Origin: Aureispira anguillae | GTDB taxonomy: Bacteria; Bacteroidota; Bacteroidia; Chitinophagales; Saprospiraceae | Reading direction: 5' to 3' | DNA: 64,000 bases | NCBI RefSeq assembly: GCF_026000115.1 | Contig: NZ_AP026867.1 | Coordinates: 3,963,716-4,027,715 of the forward strand | In this document: positions 18,529 to 27,298 of the stretch, one piece after another | How the letters are laid out: every line of letters starts with the position of its first letter | Position numbering within the stretch: the first letter of the stretch is position 1 | Notes under the pieces: generated by a model | Told to the model about the DNA's origin: nothing | Database searches by the model: none | What the model saw: the letters and a program-made list of their open reading frames with translations, nothing else | Program-made: the position numbers and the translations under genes

Positions 18529-20298
18529 TTAGTAACGTTTTTTCTTTGGTTTAAATGATTTTCCACGCTTGCCGCTTCTATCACGATCTCTACCCTCTCT
18601 TGGTCTACCCTCTCTTGACTTATCCTTTCCTCTTTTAAAGCGGCTGTTCCCATTCCCTCTACTATCTCTTCTTCCCTTGGTACGATCAGCTGTTCTTTCA
18701 ACAACAACATTTACCCCAGTAACCTGCATTCCAGTACGGAAGCCATTCATCAATTTGGTCTCATAGGTTTTATCAATTTCAAAAAAGGAAAAGCCTTTCA
18801 TGATTTCAATTTTTCCAATTTCTACTCCCTTAACTCTCAAACTATCGTTAATTAGTCCAATCATTTTGGGAGTTGTAATCTTATGTTTAGAACCTACATT
18901 GATATAAAAACGAGCCAAGTTAGAATTGCTGCGATCTCTTCTTTTTCGATCCTCTCTGCGTTTTCCTTCTTTTCCAGTTACATTTAGATCGCCAGCGTTC
19001 TTATAGTAATTAAGGAAACGTTGAAACTCTAAAGAGACAAATTTTTGAAGAATTTCTTCTTTAGACAAAGCCTCTAATTGTTCATACACTGTTGGCAAAT
19101 ATTTCTCGATGCCCTCATCAACTTCTGTCGTTGCAATTTTATTAATCAGAGAAAAAAGACGTTTTTCACAAACCTGTTCGCCAGTAGGAATCAATCTACG
19201 TTCAAACTTTTGCCCAATTTTTTTCTCCAATAGGCGTACCTTGTGCGTTTCCTTACTTGTTAACAAAGCAATAGAAGTTCCTTTGTTACCAGCACGCCCT
19301 GTACGACCGCTTCGATGGATATAATTTTCTAATTGATCGGGAATTTTATAATGCAAAACATGCGTCAAGTTATTGACATCAATTCCACGAGCAGCAACAT
19401 CTGTAGCTACCAATAATTGAATGCTTTTTTTGCGAAAACGCCCCATTACATAATCTCGCTGAGCTTGCGACAAATCTCCGTGCAAGGCATCCGCAGAATA
19501 TCCATCTGCCATCAACCAATCGGCAACTTCCTTGGTTTCCGCTCGAGTACGGCAAAATACAATACCGTACATTTCTGGTGAAATATCAGCAATGCGCTTT
19601 AATGCACGATAACGATCCGAAGATCGAGCCACGCAATAAACGTGTTTTACATCCAAATTGGCTGAGTTTCTAGAACTCACCTCAATTTTTTCAGGATCAC
19701 GCATATAATTGGCAGCAATGGCATCAATCTCTCTAGGCATAGTAGCCGAAAATAACAAACCTTGTTTCTCTTCAGGAGCAGAAGCCAAAATAGCATCCAA
19801 CTCGTCTTTGAACCCCATGGTCAACATTTCATCTGCCTCGTCCAAAACCAAAAACTTGATTTCACGAATATCCAGCTTGCGTCTTTCGATAAGATCACGT
19901 ACTCGTCCAGGAGTTCCAACTACAATATGGCAGCCCTTACGCAAAAGACGGATTTGCCCATCAATTGGGGCACCTCCATAAACAGAGACCGTCTGGATTC
20001 CTTTTTCATATTTGGTATAACTAGCAATATCTTTTGAAATTTGAATGCACAACTCTCTTGTTGGGCACAAAACCAAAGCTTGAATAGCTTTTTCGTTTTT
20101 ATCTAGTTTATGTATAATAGGTAAGCTAAATGCTGCTGTTTTGCCTGTTCCTGTTTGAGCCAAAGCGACTAGATCACGGTCAGATCCTAAAACAAAAGGT
20201 ATCGCTTGTTCTTGAACTTTAGTCGGTTGTTCAAATCCCAAATCCCCCAAAGCTTTTAATACATTGGGATTGAGCCCCAACTCCTCAAATGTTGACAT
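18529..20298 (-). CDS. DEAD-box ATP-dependent RNA helicase (DeaD/CsdA type)
   Basis: 589 residues. The helicase core is complete: AQTGTGKT (47-54), PTREL (79-83), GTPGR, DEAD (153-156), SAT (184-186) and HRSGRTGRAG. Residues about 460-540 form a DbpA-like RNA-binding domain (ARFYINVGSKHKITTPKMIG, then VEIGKIEIMKGFSFFEID), and the tail is an Arg/Lys/Gly-rich disordered segment. This layout is that of DeaD/CsdA, which unwinds RNA in ribosome assembly and cold adaptation. A -7 element on the minus strand implies a leader of about 90 nt. A shorter RhlE-like paralogue lies at 50346. Confidence 0.93.
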   Translation of the reverse strand: MSTFEELGLNPNVLKALGDLGFEQPTKVQEQAIPFVLGSDRDLVALAQTGTGKTAAFSLPIIHKLDKNEKAIQALVLCPTRELCIQISKDIASYTKYEKGIQTVSVYGGAPIDGQIRLLRKGCHIVVGTPGRVRDLIERRKLDIREIKFLVLDEADEMLTMGFKDELDAILASAPEEKQGLLFSATMPREIDAIAANYMRDPEKIEVSSRNSANLDVKHVYCVARSSDRYRALKRIADISPEMYGIVFCRTRAETKEVADWLMADGYSADALHGDLSQAQRDYVMGRFRKKSIQLLVATDVAARGIDVNNLTHVLHYKIPDQLENYIHRSGRTGRAGNKGTSIALLTSKETHKVRLLEKKIGQKFERRLIPTGEQVCEKRLFSLINKIATTEVDEGIEKYLPTVYEQLEALSKEEILQKFVSLEFQRFLNYYKNAGDLNVTGKEGKRREDRKRRDRSNSNLARFYINVGSKHKITTPKMIGLINDSLRVKGVEIGKIEIMKGFSFFEIDKTYETKLMNGFRTGMQVTGVNVVVERTADRTKGRRDSRGNGNSRFKRGKDKSREGRPREGRDRDRSGKRGKSFKPKKKRY

Positions 20299-20395
20299 GA
20301 TTTCTGTTTCAACGTGTAATAAAATAGCCGCTTAATCCCCCTGTGTCAAATAATTACCAAACAAAAGCGCATTAAGAGCGTGCCTAAATTGAGCG

Positions 20396-20403
20396 CAAAG
20401 GTA
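20396..20403 (-). promoter_or_regulatory. -7 element (TACCTTTG, minus strand) of the DEAD-box gene
   Basis: Minus-strand TACCTTTG about 100 bp upstream of the start at 20298. No clear TTG at -33. Confidence 0.55.
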
Positions 20404-20609
20404 CGTTTTTTTTTATTATTAAACGTGTTTTTTGCTCATTAATACTATCTTCACTCCTTAAAAGGCTCTGATTTATAAGCCAATAAAGCCCATAGTTTTT
20501 ATTCTTCCGTCCTTCACATTTACAATCAATAGGACAACTTTCCCTCTATACAGCCTTTATTAGTAACCTAGAAAGCCAGATGAAGTAGCAACAATTAATA
20601 TTAATTTTA

Positions 20610-20617
20610 TACCTTTG
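20610..20617 (+). promoter_or_regulatory. -7 element (TACCTTTG) of the gene at 20648
   Basis: Match to TAnnTTTG, 30 bp upstream of the ATG at 20648. It overlaps an in-frame TTG at 20615, which argues against that TTG as the start. The rest of the 349-bp gap 20299-20647 shows nothing else. Confidence 0.6.
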
Positions 20618-20647
20618 GTTACTTTTTTTAATCAATACAATTGTCTT

Positions 20648-21232
20648 ATGTTTTACTCAGCCATTGGCTATTTTCTAACGCTATTTATGGCGTTTACTTT
20701 TATTCCTTTGTTTGCATTTTTGATTCGAATGCTCCTAATTATGCTTTTCTCTAGAATCTACTGGGGAGTTACAGGAGACAAATCACCTGCTGGTTTGCTT
20801 CAATTCTCCATCAAATTAGCTCATCCTGTTGGTTTTATAACTGCAATTTTCCATGGCTTTGCTGCCCTGTGGATGGGCGTTGTGTTTTTCAAAGGTTTGG
20901 GGCTGCCTCTTGATTATTTTTTGCCTGGTATTTTAATTTTCACCTTTACTTGGTTTGGGTTAAAAAAACTCAACAATCCAACTGCCGTGAAAGTAGACAA
21001 TAAAATAACCACCAAGAATTCAGATGGCGAAGAAACAACAATCATTCTCAATCCAGAAGTAGAAACGCTCACAGAACAGAAAGATCCAATGAAAATGTTT
21101 AATGAGCAGATGCAGAATCAATTAAAAGATCAAACCAAAGAATTTATGCATGGAAATACTATTATTGGTCTTATTGGAAAAATCACAGGTGTTGTTCTAG
21201 CAGCTATGTATTATATCTTCCCTTTTTTATAA
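20648..21232 (+). CDS. Hypothetical membrane protein
   Basis: 194 residues from ATG at 20648. There are about three hydrophobic helices in the first 115 residues (FLTLFMAFTFIPLFAFLIRM; PVGFITAIFHGFAALWMGVV; YFLPGILIFTFTWFGL), then a charged cytoplasmic stretch (residues 115-170, rich in E/K/Q), and a final hydrophobic segment. I do not recognise a family. It is a single-gene unit with a promoter and a strong terminator. Confidence 0.65.
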   Translation: MFYSAIGYFLTLFMAFTFIPLFAFLIRMLLIMLFSRIYWGVTGDKSPAGLLQFSIKLAHPVGFITAIFHGFAALWMGVVFFKGLGLPLDYFLPGILIFTFTWFGLKKLNNPTAVKVDNKITTKNSDGEETTIILNPEVETLTEQKDPMKMFNEQMQNQLKDQTKEFMHGNTIIGLIGKITGVVLAAMYYIFPFL

Positions 21233-21266
21233 AATTTCTGAGTATAGATTTAGACCATTTTGCTTT

Positions 21267-21309
21267 TATATTTTAGCCCCTATAACCGTTTAATAGGGTC
21301 TAAAATATA
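21267..21309. terminator. Strong hairpin
   Basis: 17-bp arms at 21267-21283 and 21293-21309 (TATATTTTAG..CCCTAT with ATAGGG..CTAAAATATA) with one mismatch and a 9-nt loop. Confidence 0.75.
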
Positions 21310-21325
21310 ATACAGTTCGTTTTGC

Positions 21326-21345
21326 TCGTGAGCCAGCAAGCTGGG
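21326..21345. repeat. Loose module of the mosaic repeat family
   Basis: TCGTGAGCCAGCAAGCTGGG matches repeat copy 4 (53943-53962) in 19 of 20 positions and resembles copy 3 near 40825. It contains the small palindrome CCAGC-AA-GCTGG. The boundary arms are absent here. Confidence 0.6.
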
Positions 21346-21458
21346 GTTGTCCTGTACTTCGATAAAATTTAGTAAAGCCTTTAAAATAATCTCTTTCGAT
21401 ACCTTATTTTTTCTTCTTCACATCGTTTTTTGGTTCTTCATTCCTCACAAAAAACAAA

Positions 21459-22817
21459 TTATTGTTGTACCCAAATCCATTCTCGCTGAACTCCAACTGC
21501 TGTTTGAATTCTCACTTCATGCCAACCGACAAAACAATTTGTAAGCTCCAAATTTAATGTTATTTCGGAGCATAGTATAGGCTGCTCTTTTTCATAAATC
21601 AGTTGCCCATAGCCATCCCATAAACTAAGGTTCAAAATTGTATTTTGGTGATTCTTCACACAAACGGCTAAAGCAGCATTAGCCATTGCAATTTTAGGTG
21701 AAACCAATATACTAGGCATTGTACTCCATTCGCCACTCATTATGGTTCGACTATACCCTAGCTTTCTACCGTATTTGCTTACTTTTTTTAATCTATAAAA
21801 ATTGGTTTTCCCTTCTTGATAAGGACTCAGCGCCCCATAAGGATTTTGATAGGTATTGGGTCCATTACTAGGCTTCTCGCCTACTTCTTTCCATTTTTTG
21901 TGGTCCAAACTATGTTCGATATAATATCGAGCAGTAGTGTATTCGTGTACTCCTGTCCAACTCAAACGAATGCGATCTTTTTTGGGAGCCTCTAACCTAA
22001 ATTCTAGCACCTCTTCTTCCAACAATACAGGAGGAGGCGCTGCGGCACAACTCGTTTCATCTCCTCCTCTTTTCAGGAGTAAGTTAGCGTAATTGTAAGG
22101 CATTCCACTCTGTTCATTTAGTTCATAAAAAGCCCGTCCATTTTTACGAGTTGCAAAAAATCGTTCGTTTTCGGTCACCCACAAATGACTGACTTCTCCT
22201 GCTTTAGTTGAGGGTAAATTCATCATTTGGGTTCCCGCAAAAGGCTTTTTAGAGATTGGGTCCCAAAAATAAAACCTAGCCTTGGCATCAACACTACAAA
22301 ATAGCTGTCGAGTCGAGCAATAAGCTAAATTGGTCAATTGGCTATTTATTCCTGTTTCTGTTGTCACAAATGTATTGGTAGCAAGATCAATCCAATAGAA
22401 TTTATTTTCCTGTGGTGTATAGGCACAAAAAATACCTTGCCCAATCTCTCCTATTGTCAATTGTGTTTCTAGCAATGCTTTTGTACTAACATGACGAGGT
22501 ACTCCCAAAGGCTGAACAGCTCCCGATTGATAAATTCGAATCAATTCATGGGTCAGCGTATCTATACTATACATAAAGTCATCGTCCAAACAGTAAGCGA
22601 TTGCACTCAATGGTCGATCAAAAGGTGGCCGTATAGGTTTCCATTGCGCTGTTCCCTGCCCATCAATAGAAAGTGATTGCAATTGATTATCGATCAACTG
22701 ATAAAACCCACTTCCACAAGAAAATCCATAATCAGCAGCAAGGTTATTTTGTTGGGCAGTGAGCAATTTTGAGAGTAAAAAAAAGGCTAACAAAGTAATC
22801 CTTTCTATTTTATTCAT
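21459..22817 (-). CDS. Secreted protein with degenerate T9SS-type C-terminus
   Basis: 452 residues with a signal peptide (residues 1-21, cleavage near TAQ). Residues 25-260 look like a beta-propeller (repeated short units such as YCLDDDFMYSIDTLTHELIR, LAYCSTRQLFCSVDA). Residues about 275-365 match the fibronectin-like linker of the T9SS proteins here (EFRLEAPKKDRIRLSWTG to TNFYRLKKVSKYGRK). The last 75 residues have the strand pattern of a sorting domain (LNLSLWDGYGQLIYEKEQ) but lack the usual YPNP start. Secretion by T9SS is therefore probable, not certain. Function unknown. Confidence 0.65.
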   Translation of the reverse strand: MNKIERITLLAFFLLSKLLTAQQNNLAADYGFSCGSGFYQLIDNQLQSLSIDGQGTAQWKPIRPPFDRPLSAIAYCLDDDFMYSIDTLTHELIRIYQSGAVQPLGVPRHVSTKALLETQLTIGEIGQGIFCAYTPQENKFYWIDLATNTFVTTETGINSQLTNLAYCSTRQLFCSVDAKARFYFWDPISKKPFAGTQMMNLPSTKAGEVSHLWVTENERFFATRKNGRAFYELNEQSGMPYNYANLLLKRGGDETSCAAAPPPVLLEEEVLEFRLEAPKKDRIRLSWTGVHEYTTARYYIEHSLDHKKWKEVGEKPSNGPNTYQNPYGALSPYQEGKTNFYRLKKVSKYGRKLGYSRTIMSGEWSTMPSILVSPKIAMANAALAVCVKNHQNTILNLSLWDGYGQLIYEKEQPILCSEITLNLELTNCFVGWHEVRIQTAVGVQREWIWVQQ

Positions 22818-22847
22818 GACAATTATTTAAGAATGTTATTGATTTAG

Positions 22848-23161
22848 TCAACGGTTCTAACGATAAACGAAATTATTCAAGGGGTAGATAAATTCATGGA
22901 ATATCATCAGGAATGGTTTAAAGATAGCTCATGGACATTTGAAACAAAAATCTTGAACACTGAAGTTGGAGATCAGTTTGGAATGGCTATCACCAAAGTC
23001 GTTTATTGAGAACCTGAAAGAAATGGTCACCCCTATTTCAATAAAATGATCGTAAGTTATGACTTGAAAAAAATGAATGGAGAATGGTATATTATATTAT
23101 ATTATATTATATTACATAAGATCACTCCAGTTCAATTGAACAATCAATAGACAAACAATAA
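22848..23161 (+). pseudogene. Decayed SnoaL/NTF2-like (DUF4440-type) gene
   Basis: A conceptual translation gives KFMEYHQEWFKDSSWTFETK, then ILNTEVGDQFGMAITKVVY, stop, EPERNGHPYFNKMIVSYDL, then KKMNGEWYII. This is the core of small SnoaL-like proteins. Three lesions are visible: the 5' part is missing (an in-frame TAG at 22845); TGA at 23007-23009 stands where CGA (Arg) is expected; and a run of ATTAT units at 23088-23114 throws the frame. After the run the family ending resumes in another frame as DHSSSIEQSIDKQ with a stop at 23159. The intact protein would bind or isomerise a small ligand. Confidence 0.7.
23088..23114 (+). repeat. ATTAT microsatellite
   Basis: About five copies of the 5-bp unit ATTAT inside the decayed gene. 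A unit length not divisible by three means each added or lost copy shifts the frame. Confidence 0.85.
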
Positions 23162-23362
23162 TTTTTTGAGCATTCCTACTAACTAATCCCCTATAATGAA
23201 CATCATCAAAGTGAATTGTATTGGTGTTGTACTCAAAATATAGATTTTCTTCTATCCATCCAATAAAAACCGATCTCTGTCTATTTTATCTAAATTATTG
23301 GCACGTTTTGGATTCCATCTTAGTTTAGTTATATTGTACTCCTGACTATATACAACTCATCT

Positions 23363-24373
23363 ATGGAACCATCAAAACATTTATGCCAAAGTTGTCATTG
23401 CCTTTTGGACGAAGGCGATCGTTTTTGTAGTGTTTGTGGACAAAAAAGAATTCTAAAAACTACTTCTATCAGAGAATTTTTTGGAGAATTTTTGTCCAAC
23501 TCCTTTTCTTTAGACTCCAAGCTCTTTCGCACCTTTGGAACGTTGTTTTTTATTCCTGGTAAATTAACCACAGAATATTTTGCAGGAAAACGGCAATTGT
23601 ATTACACCCCTATTCGTCTATTTCTATTTTGGTTGACCATTGCGTTTATCATACTTAGTCTAACAAAAAATAATCAAAAAAAAGAGGCAAAAAGTTTTAA
23701 CAAACAAGTAGAATTAGAAATCTATAAAGACTCCTTAAGAAAGGAACTCAATTTGGTTTTCCCAGATTCTGCTAGCCAAAAAAAGATTGCTCAAACCTTA
23801 TATTCAAAGAACCTTTTTGAAGAAATAGATTCTTCTCTATTGGTGCTAGATTCTACGAATTTATCCATCAAAGATTTCTTTTTATTGAGTCCTGATGAAA
23901 TCATAAAAAAATCAAAACTAGAAAGTTTTTGGCAACAAAAGTTGTTGCGAAAGTTAGTACATACTGTTCAAGAATTGGATAATTTTAAACTCTACCTATT
24001 AAGTCATTTATCTTGGATTATTCTAATTTCCATTCCCTTTTTAGGCTTATTGCTAAAATTACTCTACATTCGACAAAAGCGCAATTTGATAGAGCACATC
24101 ATCCATACACTACATTTGTATACCTTTTTTTCTGGATTGGCTGCTGTCTTTTTTGCTGGGCTTTGGGCGTATAAAAACAACTACATCCCCATCCCTTTAT
24201 CTCCATTCTTAATACTCCTTCTTCCCATATATATTTTTGTATCCATGAAGAGAGTTTATGGTCAATCCTCGCTAAAAACCTTGTTTAAGTTAGCGCTTTT
24301 TATGGTTGGGTATAGCTTTATAATGACCTTTTCTGTTGCCCCCTACCTCTTGCTAGTTTTCTTTATTTTTTAG
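23363..24373 (+). CDS. DUF3667 membrane protein with N-terminal zinc ribbon
   Basis: 336 residues. The start is a zinc ribbon (CQSCHCLLDEGDRFCSVCGQ, two CxxC-like pairs, residues 7-26) followed by the DUF3667 signature (REFFGEFLSNSFSLDSKLFR, then TFGTLFFIPGKLTTEYFAG, YYTPIRLFLFW). There are about five membrane helices: one near residue 90 and four in the C-terminal third. A charged, coiled middle (residues 100-205) separates them. This is a common Bacteroidota inner-membrane family without known function. It has its own unit, convergent with the PAP2 gene. Confidence 0.85.
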   Translation: MEPSKHLCQSCHCLLDEGDRFCSVCGQKRILKTTSIREFFGEFLSNSFSLDSKLFRTFGTLFFIPGKLTTEYFAGKRQLYYTPIRLFLFWLTIAFIILSLTKNNQKKEAKSFNKQVELEIYKDSLRKELNLVFPDSASQKKIAQTLYSKNLFEEIDSSLLVLDSTNLSIKDFFLLSPDEIIKKSKLESFWQQKLLRKLVHTVQELDNFKLYLLSHLSWIILISIPFLGLLLKLLYIRQKRNLIEHIIHTLHLYTFFSGLAAVFFAGLWAYKNNYIPIPLSPFLILLLPIYIFVSMKRVYGQSSLKTLFKLALFMVGYSFIMTFSVAPYLLLVFFIF

Positions 24374-24390
24374 TGTATAAAGTGAAGTTA

Positions 24391-25176
24391 CTAAAAACTA
24401 AACTCAGGTCTTTTAGCTTTCTTTTTTTGGAATAAACCAACACGATGTAACTCTGGAACCAGCACTCCAATAGCAGCGCCAATCAAGTAACCAGAAATAA
24501 CATCTGTCCAAAAATGTTTACCTGCTTGTTGTCTTAAAATTCCTGTCACAGCAGGAACAGTTGCTGCTGCTGCCCAAATCCAAGGGATTGCTTTGCTTCC
24601 TTTGTTATAGTCTTGAAATACTTTTGCCGTCATAAAACACATGGCAGCAGTCATGGAAGTATGTCCAGAAAAGAAAGCATATTGGGCATCTCTCTCTTCT
24701 TTAAACTGTAAATCCACTGCTTCATTATACACAAAAGGACGAGGGCGTTTAACTAGATTTTTGGTCAAACTGGTTACAGCAGCCGTCAAAGCAAAAGTTT
24801 CTAAATAGAGCACTCCAATTTTCAGATAATCTTTTCGAATTTTTGAATCGCCCAATAGTGCCAAAGGCAGCGCACAACTCGTATACAACAGTACATCACT
24901 CCCTATTGCAATAGGTCTAGACCAATTATAGGTGGCTGCACGATCAAATGCCCAAACATTAGTTCTATCCAAAGAATTAATATAAGCAGTAGTCAGAGGA
25001 GCCGTTTGCTTATCAAGTACAAGATAACTAACTCCCATTCCCAATGCCGCTGTCGCTATTGGCAAATCAACCGCCCAACTAAGCCGATAAGGGGAAGTTC
25101 CTATTGTGTTATCAGATTGTGCATGAACGACAAAAAAATAGTGCACGAGAACAATTAGCAGTAATATTTTTTTCAT
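24391..25176 (-). CDS. PAP2-superfamily phosphatase
   Basis: 261 residues from ATG at 25176 (a TTG three codons upstream is less likely), starting with a signal-anchor. All three PAP2 motifs are present: KNLVKRPRPF, FFSGHTSMTA, and R-x5-H-x3-D in RQQAGKHFWTD. Such enzymes dephosphorylate lipid phosphates such as undecaprenyl diphosphate or phosphatidate at the membrane. About four hydrophobic helices are seen. The substrate is not determined by the neighbours. The gene faces the DUF3667 gene with only 17 bp between the stops. Confidence 0.88.
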   Translation of the reverse strand: MKKILLLIVLVHYFFVVHAQSDNTIGTSPYRLSWAVDLPIATAALGMGVSYLVLDKQTAPLTTAYINSLDRTNVWAFDRAATYNWSRPIAIGSDVLLYTSCALPLALLGDSKIRKDYLKIGVLYLETFALTAAVTSLTKNLVKRPRPFVYNEAVDLQFKEERDAQYAFFSGHTSMTAAMCFMTAKVFQDYNKGSKAIPWIWAAAATVPAVTGILRQQAGKHFWTDVISGYLIGAAIGVLVPELHRVGLFQKKKAKRPEFSF

Positions 25177-25235
25177 GAAGTACAACGTTTAGACGCTTTT
25201 CTTAATTATACCCTTTGGGTATTAAATTTTAGAAA

Positions 25236-25306
25236 TTAGATTGCTTCATTTTTAGACTATATAGCTGCAATTCATACCTATATAGTCTAAAAACGAAGCA
25301 ATCTAA
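25236..25306. terminator. Very long hairpin (29-bp arms)
   Basis: Arms at 25236-25264 and 25278-25306 pair over 29 bp with one mismatch around a 13-nt loop. It ends the possible small gene at 25303 and lies upstream of the PAP2 gene. The arms contain T and A runs, so it can act as a terminator. Its length is greater than a terminator needs. Confidence 0.75.
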
Positions 25307-25494
25307 CAACAAGGTGGTTTATGCTCTAATATCCCCAAATAGAATAATATTTTAACCGTTGCTATTTTTACTAAAACTGCCCACAAAACACAGATGATAA
25401 AAAGTTGCCCTAAACTCAAAACGCTCCGATAAGTCAACAACCACACTAGATAAATCAATCTATACGAATAGCCATCTTCTCCTGCATTACTCAA
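25303..25494 (-). CDS. Possible small membrane protein (63 residues), doubtful
   Basis: The frame encodes one long hydrophobic stretch (VWLLTYRSVLSLGQLFIICV, then LWAVLVKIATVKILFYLGIL) and ends in PPCC. The only start is TTG and no internal ATG exists. The stop overlaps the right arm of the long hairpin, which is where a terminator would lie. It may be a real small protein, a remnant, or chance. The rest of the 500-bp gap 25177-25676 holds nothing else I can support. Confidence 0.25.
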   Translation of the reverse strand: MSNAGEDGYSYRLIYLVWLLTYRSVLSLGQLFIICVLWAVLVKIATVKILFYLGILEHKPPCC

Positions 25495-25676
25495 TCAAAA
25501 TAGTTATTTTAATATATAAATCAATAAAAATATTTACCACACTCTATTTTCTTTAGGATTTAGAGCATATTCCCCGAGCAGATGATTGAAATTAATTATG
25601 AACTCATTAACCGTATTGTTGTTTTTTCATCCCTTAGTCGTTTCTCTCTTGATAAAGCAACTACAACAAACGAACC

Positions 25677-26789
25677 TTAACTATACGTCTTAACCGCCCA
25701 AACAATTGCTGCAATAATTGCCACAATCAGCAAGATCAACCCAAGCACCTTGAACCAAGAGGTAGGTTTGGTGCCATGAATTTTTCCTGTTTGACCATTT
25801 ACAGCAAACTGATATGTTTTATCATTATAAATATAAGAGCAGATCCAAACGGGCAGGATAATGTGCTTAAAGGTTTGATCCCAGCGTTGAATATTGACCG
25901 ATAAATTGCGCTGTGTGTCTCCCCCTAATGCATCACTTGCCCGACTTCTCAATTCCTCTGTCATTTTCTTTTCGGCAACCTGATAGCCTTCCGAGACATC
26001 AAGGCTATAAATTTCTGCTTCCCAGCCCACCATTAAAGTAGGTGAATAATTAACAACCTCCTCCAATTTAAAAGGGTAAATAGGCGTAATAACTTTATGA
26101 GGCAAGCCCTTAGAAGCTACAATTAATACATCGTCAAAGAAATGATCTATTGCTCCTCTTTTGTATTCCCAACGTGTTTTTTGCACCTCTCTTGTCTGTT
26201 CTTCGCCATCACTATCCGTGTAGAATTCTGTTTCATAATAATGATAACCAGCCTCGCCCGACCAATTGGTATGGGTTTGGGTATCGTACGTCCAAAATGG
26301 CACATAAATGCCATGCACATCTCCCAATTCTGCCAAATGCTGAAGCTTGTTTGGTTTGAACCACCCTTCCTGAATCCAGTCCCTAAATTTCTGTTTTGCC
26401 TCCTTGGCATCAATTTTAAAAGGAACAATTCCCTGAGGCTGGATTAAGTTTTTATCCATAGCGGACTCATTCACCTTTTCTGAGCCACAAAAATTGCAAC
26501 GGATCAAGACTTTATCATCTTCAATCATAAGGCGGGAACCACAACTACCACAATCGACGACCTTTTTGTGTATCGCTTTAGGTACAAAATAAGACATCGA
26601 CTGAATGGCTTTTTCTAAGCATTGCTCTTCCACCAAATCATTCGCTTCATCATATGGTTTCACAAAACCACAATGATTACAATTGATCTGCTGTTTGCTT
26701 GCCGAATAGCTCAATTCACTACCGCATGTAGGGCAGGGTAATTCTAAAACATTTTCTAGAAAATCGTCATTGTATAGGGAATCGTCCAT
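25677..26789 (-). CDS. Zinc-ribbon protein with C-terminal membrane anchor
   Basis: 370 residues. Two or three zinc ribbons open the protein (CPTCGSEL with CNHCGFVK; CGSCGSRL with CNFCGSEK; residues 19-105). A conserved-looking domain follows (GIVPFKIDAKEAKQKFRDWI, then HGIYVPFWTYD and LPVWICSYIYNDKTYQFAVN), and a single C-terminal helix (VLGLILLIVAIIAAIVWAV). The central part is like proteins that pair PFKID and PVW(I/V) motifs and are usually annotated only as zinc-ribbon proteins. Orientation suggests a cytoplasmic domain tethered to the membrane. Function unknown. Confidence 0.7.
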   Translation of the reverse strand: MDDSLYNDDFLENVLELPCPTCGSELSYSASKQQINCNHCGFVKPYDEANDLVEEQCLEKAIQSMSYFVPKAIHKKVVDCGSCGSRLMIEDDKVLIRCNFCGSEKVNESAMDKNLIQPQGIVPFKIDAKEAKQKFRDWIQEGWFKPNKLQHLAELGDVHGIYVPFWTYDTQTHTNWSGEAGYHYYETEFYTDSDGEEQTREVQKTRWEYKRGAIDHFFDDVLIVASKGLPHKVITPIYPFKLEEVVNYSPTLMVGWEAEIYSLDVSEGYQVAEKKMTEELRSRASDALGGDTQRNLSVNIQRWDQTFKHIILPVWICSYIYNDKTYQFAVNGQTGKIHGTKPTSWFKVLGLILLIVAIIAAIVWAVKTYS

Positions 26790-27298
26790 TATATTTTAGG
26801 TATTATATTTTTAGGTATTAAGTCAGTAGATGGACCCTGTCCGTCAGGCTAAAGATACCTTAGTTAAGGTGGCAATCTTAAAAATAATATTTTATAATAA
26901 AAAAAACAGCATCAATTTACTTTTTCCTTTCGGATCACAATTCTTAAGTCCTAGCAAATAGACTATCTAACTTGCTAATAATCACTTCAAAAACACTCAT
27001 TTTAGGCTAAATATCTCTTTTGAAGCATTATTTGTCTGTTTTTGCGATTTCTATTTGCGTTCTTTACAGAAGAAGAATATATTTAACCTTTACGATGATT
27101 GAACTTTTGATTAATATTATACTTTTAAAATCCTATTTATCAAGATAAACGTAGGGCACGAACAGCTTGGTACTGTGTACCAACTGTGTTGCCCACCAAT
27201 AGTAAAGCCCACACTCATCAGAAAGCTAATTTTTATTTCTCATAAAACCAATTCAAGATAATGCCTATTGTTTTACTTGATATATCTATCCAATTATT
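26790..27298. other. Gene-free stretch of about 500 bp
   Basis: No gene is supported. It holds a direct repeat of about 15 bp (ATATTTTAGGTATT at 26791 and again, with one extra T, at 26805) just upstream of the zinc-ribbon gene, and a loose repeat module at 27146-27185. The rest is AT-rich. Confidence 0.5.
27146..27185 (-). repeat. Loose 40-bp module of the mosaic repeat family
   Basis: The reverse complement matches 53859-53898 (inside repeat copy 4) in 36 of 40 positions. It contains the hairpin TTGGTAC-ACA-GTACCAA. Confidence 0.75.

Noticed and set aside
25582-25680. A 32-residue plus-strand frame starting MIEINYELINRIVV
   Set aside because: It is very short, overlaps the end of the zinc-ribbon gene, and shows no homology-like pattern or promoter.
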